From contig NZ_CALIBF010000192.1 in assembly GCF_938045465.1 (NCBI RefSeq), positions 1-8,912 of the forward strand: a stretch of DNA of 8,912 nucleotides, written 5' to 3'. The notes beneath the pieces were generated by a model that saw only the letters and a program-made list of their open reading frames with translations, ran no database searches and had not been told where the DNA came from. A program made the position numbers and the translations under genes. The stretch comes from an uncultured Campylobacter sp. (lineage in GTDB: Bacteria > Campylobacterota > Campylobacteria > Campylobacterales > Campylobacteraceae). Shown one piece after another: positions 1 to 5,136 of this stretch; the first letter of the stretch is position 1, and the number at the start of each line of letters is the position of its first letter.

Positions 1-2
1 AA

Positions 3-275
3 GGTGAGGTAGGCTGCTTGGACTATGATCCGATAATCGGCGGTCAGGATGTCTGCGACGACGCGAAATATGATTTTGAGCTAGGGCAGCGCGATACTGT
101 CGTAGTGACACAGACCTGCCCCTACGGCACGCAGACGATAATCTACAAACTCATCCGTAGCGGAGGCAACTATAAAATCGACGATATCTACGACCAAGAC
201 CCAAGTAGCGGCAGGGCTTTTAGCGTCAAAAATCAAATTTTAAATTGTCTAAACCAATCCAAGGAGCATCAATGA
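3..275 (+). CDS. 3' end of an unidentified protein gene (5' end outside window)
   Basis: An open frame enters from the left edge and gives about 90 C-terminal residues before a TGA at 273-275. The fragment is acidic and soluble-looking, with four cysteines (two in the first part, one in a TCPYG segment, one near the end) and no membrane segment. A segment running VVVTQTCPYG, then TIIYKLIRSGGNYKIDDIYD, resembles the 'strand, strand, Gly-x-(W/Y)-x-I-D-D-I' ending of DUF3828-like periplasmic or lipoprotein domains. That resemblance is from memory and tentative. The true start, and so any signal peptide, lies upstream of the window. The stop overlaps the aminotransferase ATG as ATGA, so the two genes are probably co-transcribed and translationally coupled. 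Function unknown. Confidence 0.7.
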   Translation, partial: GEVGCLDYDPIIGGQDVCDDAKYDFELGQRDTVVVTQTCPYGTQTIIYKLIRSGGNYKIDDIYDQDPSSGRAFSVKNQILNCLNQSKEHQ

Positions 276-1450
276 AATTAACACTTTCAAGTCGCGTAAG
301 CAAGCTTGGTGAAAGCCTAACGATCGCAATCAGCACTAAAGCCAAACAGATGAAAGCTCAGGGGCAAGATGTCGTGATCCTAAGCGCGGGCGAGCCTGAT
401 TTCGATACCGCAGAAGTCGCCAAAAAGGCTGTCATAGAAGCTATGGCTAAGGGCTGCGGAAAATATACGCCGGTTACCGGCACGCCTGAAATTTTAAATT
501 TAATCGCGCAGAAGCTAAAGCGTGATAATGCTCTAAACTACAGGCCTGATCAGATCATCACCAACGTCGGCGCCAAGCACTCGCTATTTAACGCCTTTAA
601 CTGCATCTTAAACGAAGGCGATGAGGTCATAATACCGGCGCCTTATTGGGTCACCTACCCCGAAATCGTAAAATTTTGCGGCAGCAAGCCCGTCATCGTA
701 GCCACCAAGGCGGAAAACCGATACAAAATCACCGCCTCGCAGCTCAAAGCCGCGATTACGCCGCGCACGAAAGCGCTGTGCCTTTTCAACCCGAGCAACC
801 CTGCAGGCGCCGTATATTCGCGGCAGGAGCTGCAAGAGCTTGCGGAAGTGCTAAAAGGCACTGAAATTTTGGTAATTGCCGATGAAATTTACGAAAAAAT
901 CGTCTTTGGCAAGAGTTTCATAGCCGCAGCAAGCATCAGTGAGGATATGTTCGGGCGCACCGTGACGATCAACGGGCTAAGCAAATGCGGCGCGATGCCC
1001 GGCTGGCGCTTCGGCTACACCGCGTGCGCAATCGATGAGCTAAATAAGGCGATGATAAACCTGCAAAGCCAAAGCGTCAGCAACGTAGCAAGCATCGTCC
1101 AGGCAGGCGCTATGCCGGTGCTGCGCGGCGAGGCGGATGATTATATCGAGGAGATGAGGCGCGAATACGAGCGCAGGCGCGATTTTGGCACGGACGCGAT
1201 AGGCGCGATCCCAGGGCTCAGTGTCGTAAAACCAGATGGCGCATTTTATTTCTTCATAGATTGCTCTCAGGTAGAACCTGATAGTATGAAATTCTGCATG
1301 CAACTGCTAGATAAAGGGCTCGTAGCCACGGTGCCAGGAAGCGGATTTGGCATGGATGGGCACTTCCGCATAAGCTTTGCGTGCTCTATGGAAAATCTAA
1401 AACGCGGCTTTGAGCGCATAGAAAAATTCGTAAAAAATTACCACAGATAG
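272..1450 (+). CDS. aspB: Aspartate aminotransferase, class I PLP-dependent
   Basis: This 392-residue cytoplasmic enzyme should transfer the amino group of aspartate to 2-oxoglutarate, giving oxaloacetate and glutamate with pyridoxal phosphate. The fold-type I landmarks appear in order: Trp126 in the APYWVTYPE segment (cofactor stacking), Asn176 in NPSNPAG, Asp204 and Tyr207 in ADEIYEK (PLP ring contacts), the Schiff-base Lys238 in NGLSK, Arg246 in GWRFGY (phosphate) and Arg366 in FRISFA (substrate carboxylate). Length matches the usual 385-395. The ATG at 272 is preferred over a TTG at 245 because AAGGAG (261-266) sits 5 nt before it and the product then begins MKLTLSSRV, as family members do. 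Asn-Pro-Ala-Gly replaces the commoner Asn-Pro-Thr-Gly, and the lysine is followed by Cys-Gly. These look like tolerated changes. The stop of the preceding gene overlaps the start. A closely related aminotransferase with another amino-acid preference cannot be excluded. Confidence 0.9.
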   Translation: MKLTLSSRVSKLGESLTIAISTKAKQMKAQGQDVVILSAGEPDFDTAEVAKKAVIEAMAKGCGKYTPVTGTPEILNLIAQKLKRDNALNYRPDQIITNVGAKHSLFNAFNCILNEGDEVIIPAPYWVTYPEIVKFCGSKPVIVATKAENRYKITASQLKAAITPRTKALCLFNPSNPAGAVYSRQELQELAEVLKGTEILVIADEIYEKIVFGKSFIAAASISEDMFGRTVTINGLSKCGAMPGWRFGYTACAIDELNKAMINLQSQSVSNVASIVQAGAMPVLRGEADDYIEEMRREYERRRDFGTDAIGAIPGLSVVKPDGAFYFFIDCSQVEPDSMKFCMQLLDKGLVATVPGSGFGMDGHFRISFACSMENLKRGFERIEKFVKNYHR

Positions 1451-1458
1451 GCACGCTA

Positions 1459-1800
1459 GCGAAATTTTGATCTAAATTTTAACGCGGCTCGCCGCAGTAA
1501 TGGATTTTGAGACAAATTTGACTCGACGATACGGCGAATTTTGTGCAAATTTTGCGCGGCGCGACGACGAAATTTTGACCGTAAATTTAGTGCGCACGAC
1601 AGCAAAATTTAAAACAAATCTAGTGCGGTGCAACTCGGCGGCAAAATTTAATGTAGATCCTGTCGGGCGTAGTACGGCGCGGTGGTAGAATTTTAACGTA
1701 ATCCCGCGCGGCGCGGCAGCAGAGCTTAACGCTGATCTGACGCGATGCGGCTCCGCGCGATACGGCTTAGCGACGGAATTTATACGACCGCAGGACGCGG
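1459..1800. repeat. Degenerate AAATTT/GCG repeat array, copy A
   Basis: About eight or nine imperfect units of roughly 32-42 bp follow each other. The shared pattern is an AGCG-like start, a first block GAAATTTTGAC, a second block GTAAATTTAGTGCG, then a GC stretch such as RYRCGGC. Clear members lie near 1458-1485, 1542-1566, 1567-1600, 1601-1632 and 1638-1675, with more eroded ones up to about 1800. The same pattern appears again in the spacer after the cytochrome gene at 3836-4068. Units are too divergent and unevenly spaced for a CRISPR array and there are no conserved spacers. Unit boundaries are by eye. Confidence 0.6.
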
Positions 1801-1811
1801 TTAAATTTTGT

Positions 1812-1837
1812 GCCGCCTGAGGCGGCTTGGAATTTTT
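1812..1837 (+). terminator. GC-rich hairpin with T tract, terminator-like
   Basis: GCCGCC (1812-1817) pairs perfectly with GGCGGC (1821-1826) around a TGA triloop, and a T-rich tail AATTTTT (1831-1837) follows after four bases. It is the strongest short hairpin in this spacer. It lies about 360 bp past the aminotransferase stop, far for a simple terminator, so it may end a longer transcript or a small RNA, or be structural. The reverse strand also has AAAATTT after the stem, so it could act in both directions. Confidence 0.4.
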
Positions 1838-1863
1838 AGAATTTAATGCGGCGGCTCGGTGCA

Positions 1864-1945
1864 GTTAAATTTCACGCTGTTTTAATTTATGAGCATTTAA
1901 AATTTCATGCCGTTTTATTTAGGAGCGTTAGAATTTCATATCGCC
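1864..1945. repeat. Short imperfect tandem repeat, period about 32 bp
   Basis: Two and a half units run in tandem. Each begins TTAAATTTCAYGC, continues GTTTTAATTTA and ends GAGCR. The first unit starts at about 1865 and the second at about 1896. A partial third starts at about 1928 (TTAGAATTTCATATC) and then diverges. The two full units match at most positions, with mainly transitions and single-base indels. It differs from the neighbouring 1459-1800 array in having the CAYGC-GTTTT middle. Confidence 0.55.
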
Positions 1946-2229
1946 GCATTACGGTGCCTGCCGCGCGAAATTTTATCTCGGCGGCGATATTTCTAGCGCG
2001 GATGGTTCGGCGCGGCGCGCAGGCGCGATCCGACCGCCAAAGCTTAAATCCGCTTAAATTTAAAATTCCAAGCCCGCTCGGGTTAAATTTCAAACCTAGA
2101 GCCCGTTTAAGGCGAGTGCGGGGAGAGCATAAATACGCGCGCCGCCCAAACGGCGCATAGACGAGACGATCAGCCTCGCCCTATCGCGCCAGTAGACCTA
2201 GATACATTTCAAATGCGCCGGCGATCCTG

Positions 2230-2395
2230 CTGCGATGCACCGCGACATGCTTTTGCAAATCTCGCGCCGAAATACCAATTTGCGACTTGTATTTCGGCGA
2301 CATACAGCGGTATGCTTTTGCGAATAGCTCGTTTTGCGGCGGCGATACCGAAGCCTGCGCGAGCGACATACCGCGGTTTTGCGAATGAGCGAAAT
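2230..2395. repeat. Degenerate repeat cluster with CGACAT..GCGGT..TTTTGCGAAT core
   Basis: Three recognisable copies share GCGACATRCMGCGGT followed by TTTTGCGAAT. One lies near 2231-2263 (ending TTTTGCAAAT), one near 2298-2328, and one near 2364-2389 where the central five bases are missing. A related but eroded segment with CGAAATACCAATTTGCG lies between the first two. The segment is GC-rich and open in several frames, which explains the arginine-rich open frames over it. Confidence 0.45.
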
Positions 2396-2615
2396 TCGCC
2401 CGTTTATCTTATCCGTTCGTTTCCCGCGGTCGTTTGCATGCGCTCTGCATTTATACGCGGCGCGATGCCGCATCCACGACGCAAAAATGAAGCGGTCCGT
2501 GCGCGCGACGCAAAAACGCAGCGGCGCGAAATACAGAGGTGCAGGAAACGGCCGAGCAGTGCGGACGAAACGAGCCGTGAAAGGCGCCCTTTAGATTTGC
2601 GCTCTCGCAAGCCTT

Positions 2616-2765
2616 CAAAATCGGCTTTTTTAAAATTTCCCCTACGCGCAGACCGCAAAAATTAGCTTTTCAAAATTTTTTCGCCCGCTCAAATTTTAAA
2701 ATCGGCTCTTTAAAATTCTCTTCTGTGCGAGCTCTCGAAATTTCTCCTTTTTTAAAATTTTAACG
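2616..2765. repeat. Poly-A/T repeat cluster upstream of the cytochrome gene
   Basis: Two good copies of AAAATCGGCTYTTTAAAATT followed by a pyrimidine stretch lie at about 2618-2645 and 2697-2724. A third, more eroded copy (CTCCTTTTTTAAAATTTT) lies at about 2744-2762. The unit contains a TTTTAAAATTTT-like core that can fold on itself. It ends about 60 bp before the start codon of the dihaem cytochrome, so it sits where upstream promoter or termination signals would be. No clear sigma-70 -35 is visible within it. Confidence 0.45.
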
Positions 2766-2826
2766 CACATTTAACTAAAAAATTCAATAATTTCAAATGT
2801 ATATTTTACTTTTTAAAGGAGAACAT

Positions 2827-3816
2827 ATGAGAAAAACCACCCTTGTTTTAGCGCTTCCGCTCTTTTTTACGCCCGTTTTAGGCTTTGATGTAGCCAAACT
2901 CAACGCCAAAAAAGCCGTGCCGTACGAGAAAAAGACGCAGGAGTTTAGGCTGCCCGTAGGCATCGACGAAAACGGCGTCATAGACGAGGCAAAGCTCGGC
3001 GACTCGCCTTATGCAAAGACCGTCATCTACGGCGCGAAGCTCATCAACGAGACGACGAGGTATCTCGGACCGCAAGCAAAGGACGAAAAAATGCGCTTTG
3101 CGGGCAACAACCTCTCCTGTTCGAGCTGCCATACGAGCGGCGGCGTCGTGCCCGATCAAAGCCCGTTCGTGGGTATCTACGCGAGATTTCCGCAGTATGT
3201 CGCGAGATCGGATCAGCTAGTCACGCTGCAAGACCGCATAAACGGCTGTTTTCAGCGCTCGATGGCGGGCAAAGCGATCCCTACGAACTCCAAAGAGATG
3301 CGCGCGATGATCGCCTACATGCACTGGCTCTCTGCAGGATATGAGGTCGGCGCAAAGGTAAAAGGCCAGGGGCTACCGAAGGCGCAGTTTTTAGACCGCG
3401 CGGCGGATCCTAAAAAAGGACGCGAAATTTACGCCGCAAAATGCGCCGCCTGCCACGGCGAAAACGGCGAAGGGATAAAAAACGAGGGGTTTGCTCAAAG
3501 CGGCGATTACTACACATTCCCCGCGCTTTGGGGCGATGACAGCTACAATACGGGCGCCGGTATGTATAGGCTCATCGAAGGAGCGAGGTATGTCAAAGCC
3601 ACTATGCCTAAAGGGGACGCCTCGCTAAGCTGGGAGGAAGCTTTCGACGTGACGGCGTATATAAACTCAAAACCGCGCAAGATCAAACCCGATAGAGAGA
3701 AAGATTTCCCCGATCTAGACGTCAAGCAGATGGATATGGACGTGGGGCCCTACAACGACGGATTTGACGAGAACGATCACCGCTTCGGCCCATACAAACG
3801 CATGATCAAAAAATAA
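2827..3816 (+). CDS. tsdA: TsdA-like dihaem cytochrome c (thiosulfate dehydrogenase / tetrathionate reductase)
   Basis: This 329-residue periplasmic cytochrome has a Sec signal (MRKTTLVLALPLFFTPVLG, cleavage near residue 19) and two haem c sites, C98-S-S-C101-H102 and C206-A-A-C209-H210. The TsdA hallmark is Cys141 in RINGCFQRSMAGKAIP, 39 residues after His102. In the family this cysteine is the unusual axial thiolate ligand of the catalytic haem. Met260 in VKATMPKG fits the second haem's ligand, with Thr just before it where some relatives have Lys or Asn. Known TsdA enzymes interconvert two thiosulfate and tetrathionate. The Campylobacter jejuni homologue works in both directions. The ATG at 2827 is chosen over one at 2797 because AAGGAG (2816-2821) lies 5 nt before it and the signal peptide starts there. 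Possible -10 boxes are CAATAAT (2785-2791) and TATATT (2800-2805), both weak. No TsdB partner is adjacent. Confidence 0.85.
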   Translation: MRKTTLVLALPLFFTPVLGFDVAKLNAKKAVPYEKKTQEFRLPVGIDENGVIDEAKLGDSPYAKTVIYGAKLINETTRYLGPQAKDEKMRFAGNNLSCSSCHTSGGVVPDQSPFVGIYARFPQYVARSDQLVTLQDRINGCFQRSMAGKAIPTNSKEMRAMIAYMHWLSAGYEVGAKVKGQGLPKAQFLDRAADPKKGREIYAAKCAACHGENGEGIKNEGFAQSGDYYTFPALWGDDSYNTGAGMYRLIEGARYVKATMPKGDASLSWEEAFDVTAYINSKPRKIKPDREKDFPDLDVKQMDMDVGPYNDGFDENDHRFGPYKRMIKK

Positions 3817-3823
3817 AATCAAA

Positions 3824-3849
3824 CGCCGTCCTCGTGGCGGCGGAATTTT
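3824..3849 (+). terminator. Probable terminator after the TsdA-like gene
   Basis: Eight bases after the TAA, CGCCGTC (3824-3830) pairs with GGCGGCG (3836-3842) around a CTCGT loop. The stem has seven base pairs including one G-T, and GGAATTTT follows. The T run is only four bases and begins three bases after the stem, so termination may be leaky. The 3' arm doubles as the start of the first repeat unit of the array that follows. Confidence 0.4.
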
Positions 3850-4068
3850 GACGTAAATTTGTCACGGCTTAGCAGCGAAATTTCTACATAAAATTTAATG
3901 CGGCTCAATAGCAAATTTAGTGCGACGCGGCACAGAATTTAATACAAATAGCGTGATGCGGCACGGATTTCAAAGCAAATTTGCGATGTGCAGTATGACT
4001 TAAAATTTACGAGAATTTGCACAGCGCGATACGGCTCGGCACAGGATTTAAATACGGATTCTGCGTGC
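3836..4068. repeat. Degenerate AAATTT/GCG repeat array, copy B
   Basis: About seven imperfect units of 23-44 bp match the array at 1459-1800. The best are 3836-3868, 3871-3904, 3931-3962 and 3961-3991, each reading roughly GCRSVGAATTT, a short link (ACGT or ACAT), AAATTT, then GTGCG and RYRCGGC. A shorter unit at 3908-3930 has one AAATTT block, and the last (4036-4068) is eroded and runs up to the end of the LysR gene. Shared order of blocks in two separate spacers argues for a real family rather than chance AT richness. Confidence 0.6.
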
Positions 4069-4084
4069 CCGTAACCCACGCGCC

Positions 4085-4996
4085 CTACGCGTCGCTTTTG
4101 CCCGCTTTTATCATCTTTATAAATTCCTTTGCGAGCTTGGATGGTTTTTTATACACGACCGAAAACGACACGTCCAAAAGCGGCTCATCTGCGACGTCAA
4201 AGAGCGTGATGTAGTCCTTTTGCGTCTCAAAAATGTACCGCGCGAAGCTGAAACTGACGCAAAGCCCCGCCGCGACCATCGCGTTAGCCACGTACAGATA
4301 GGAGGTGTCGCAGAAAATTTGAGGCGTAAAGCCCGCGTTTTCAAAGATCTTTTTGAAGTTCGATTCGCTTTTTAAAATTTTACTGCTGATTGCAAATTTA
4401 TCGGATTTAAACTCGCTAAGCGCGATCTTGGGGTATTTCTCGGTAGAATTTATACTCGCTCGCGAAACAGCAGGATGAGAGGAGCAGACGCTTAGAAGCA
4501 GCCTGCGCTTTTTTATAAACTCGCACTCAAGCCCCTCTGCGAAAAGCTCGCCAAAGTGCGCGGCATAGACGATATCAAGCTCGCCGCTTTTTAGCATCTC
4601 GATGAGCGCAGGCTCGGAGTGAGCGTGCACGACCCTGATGTCGGCTTTGGAAAACCTACTGTAAAACATCGCGATGATCTTTTCGATAAATTTAAAGCTG
4701 GTCGAGGTTGCGCCGATTACGAGCTTGCCCGTCTTAATCGACGAAAGCCCGCGGATTTCGTTATTTAGCTCCTTATTGAGCCTAAGCATATTTTTCGCTC
4801 TGGCGATGTAAATTTCGCCGGCATAGGTAAGCTCAAGGCCGTTTTTTCTATCGAAAATTTCGATCCCGAGCTCCTTTTCTAAAAGCATAATGCTCTTTGA
4901 AAGCGATGGCTGCGCTATTCCAAGCTCATTCGCCGCTTTTGTAAAGCTTTTAAGCTCCGAAATTTTTACCGCAAATTCCATATGTCGCAGGCTCAT
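4085..4996 (-). CDS. LysR-type transcriptional regulator
   Basis: This 303-residue cytoplasmic DNA-binding protein has an N-terminal winged helix-turn-helix: helix one around residues 3-13, the AANELGIAQPSLSKSI recognition region at 21-36, and the family's LLEKELGIEIFDR wing at 38-50. A linker helix (about 60-88) follows, then a periplasmic-binding-protein-like effector domain from about residue 91 (KTGKLVIGATSTSF) to 290, with the usual SGELDIVYA strand. Length is typical (290-310). The ATG is preceded by GAAGGGG with a 6-nt gap. It is divergent from the flavocytochrome operon across 140 bp, the classic layout for a LysR activator of its neighbour that also represses itself. The effector is unknown; the reductase's substrate is the natural guess. 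A role in controlling the TsdA-like gene, which converges on it, is possible but not supported. Confidence 0.9.
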   Translation of the reverse strand: MSLRHMEFAVKISELKSFTKAANELGIAQPSLSKSIMLLEKELGIEIFDRKNGLELTYAGEIYIARAKNMLRLNKELNNEIRGLSSIKTGKLVIGATSTSFKFIEKIIAMFYSRFSKADIRVVHAHSEPALIEMLKSGELDIVYAAHFGELFAEGLECEFIKKRRLLLSVCSSHPAVSRASINSTEKYPKIALSEFKSDKFAISSKILKSESNFKKIFENAGFTPQIFCDTSYLYVANAMVAAGLCVSFSFARYIFETQKDYITLFDVADEPLLDVSFSVVYKKPSKLAKEFIKMIKAGKSDA

Positions 4997-5021
4997 TTTT
5001 TGCCCCTTCGGTTGAAATTTT

Positions 5022-5036
5022 ATAGCCTTTAGCTAT
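5022..5036. promoter_or_regulatory. Candidate LysR binding site (T-N11-A dyad)
   Basis: ATAGCCTTTAGCTAT has perfect 5-bp arms ATAGC/GCTAT around CTTTA and fits the T-N11-A rule for LysR boxes at 5023-5035. It lies 26-40 bp before the lysR start codon, just downstream of the lysR -10 box, where binding would repress lysR. The fcc -35 is about 23 bp away, close enough for a second subunit pair to act as activator. Binding is inferred from pattern and position only. Confidence 0.5.
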
Positions 5037-5039
5037 TAA

Positions 5040-5045
5040 ATTATA
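5040..5045 (-). promoter_or_regulatory. lysR promoter -10 box
   Basis: The minus strand reads TATAAT here within GGTATATAATTTAA, a perfect sigma-70 -10. Campylobacter promoters usually lack a conserved -35, and none is clear at the expected 17-bp spacing. Transcription would begin near 5034, inside the T-N11-A dyad, leaving a leader of about 38 nt before the lysR ATG. Confidence 0.45.
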
Positions 5046-5058
5046 TACCAAATAACAT

Positions 5059-5087
5059 TTGACTTACATAAAGATTTAATATAAAAT
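5059..5087 (+). promoter_or_regulatory. Probable sigma-70 promoter of the flavocytochrome operon
   Basis: TTGACT (5059-5064) and TAAAAT (5082-5087) are separated by 17 bp, matching -35 and -10 consensus well. An overlapping TATAAA at 5080-5085 gives a 15-bp spacing instead. Transcription would start near 5094, giving a leader of about 43 nt that begins with the palindrome at 5095-5111. Confidence 0.5.
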
Positions 5088-5094
5088 TACGACA

Positions 5095-5111
5095 TTAATC
5101 TTTAAGATTAA
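5095..5111. promoter_or_regulatory. 17-bp palindrome at the operon's transcription start
   Basis: TTAATCTTTAAGATTAA has perfect 8-bp arms around a single T. It falls at the predicted start of transcription of the reductase operon. A related half-site AAGATTTAAT lies at 5071-5080 inside the promoter. It could be an operator for a second regulator or a LysR contact site. As RNA it would be a weak A-U hairpin with too small a loop, so a DNA site is more likely. Confidence 0.4.
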
Positions 5112-5136
5112 AAAATCTCTAAGTAAAGGGGCAAAT

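Larger units (their letters stand above)
1451..2826. other. 1.4 kb spacer without a convincing gene, rich in degenerate repeats
   Basis: I see no credible coding gene here. Open frames of 60-150 codons exist on both strands, but they overlap one another, lack good ribosome sites, are dominated by Arg, Ala and Ser, and follow from GC-rich low-complexity sequence rather than protein-like composition. The stretch holds, in order, a family of AAATTT/GCG repeats (about 1459-1800), a GC hairpin (1812-1837), a short tandem repeat (1864-1945), a TTTTGCGAAT-type repeat cluster (about 2230-2395), and a poly-A/T repeat cluster just before the cytochrome gene (about 2616-2765). It could be a graveyard of a decayed gene, but I recognise no protein remnant. 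Confidence 0.6.
3817..4084. other. Spacer between convergent genes, made mostly of repeats
   Basis: This spacer separates the rightward cytochrome gene from the leftward LysR gene, so both genes end here. It holds a hairpin just past the cytochrome stop and then the repeat array of 3836-4068. No gene is seen. A 65-codon open frame that runs on into the LysR gene on the other strand has no ribosome site and is a shadow. Confidence 0.6.

Noticed and set aside
245..271. Upstream TTG start for the aminotransferase
   Set aside because: The AAGGAG site lies between it and the ATG at 272, and the added nine residues do not belong to the family N-terminus.
1459..1800. CRISPR array
   Set aside because: Units are degenerate and of varying length with no unique spacers of constant size and no cas genes nearby.
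1846..2160. A 104-codon open frame on the plus strand
   Set aside because: Its repeated KFHAVL segments come straight from the DNA tandem repeat at 1864-1945; composition is not protein-like and no ribosome site precedes it.
2181..2369. A 62-codon open frame on the minus strand with a more protein-like look (AYRCMSPKYK, then ISARDLQKH)
   Set aside because: Starts without a Shine-Dalgarno, lies fully in the repeat cluster, and I recognise no family. A translated search would settle it.
2213..2665. A 150-codon open frame on the plus strand
   Set aside because: Arginine/alanine/serine-rich, no ribosome site, overlaps other open frames on both strands and coincides with a repeat cluster. Looks like GC-rich non-coding sequence.
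5000..5136. 10-bp inverted match TTTGCCCCTT / AAGGGGCAAA flanking the divergent promoter region
   Set aside because: Both halves are the ribosome-binding sites and start contexts of the two divergent genes, so the symmetry is explained by shared translation signals.
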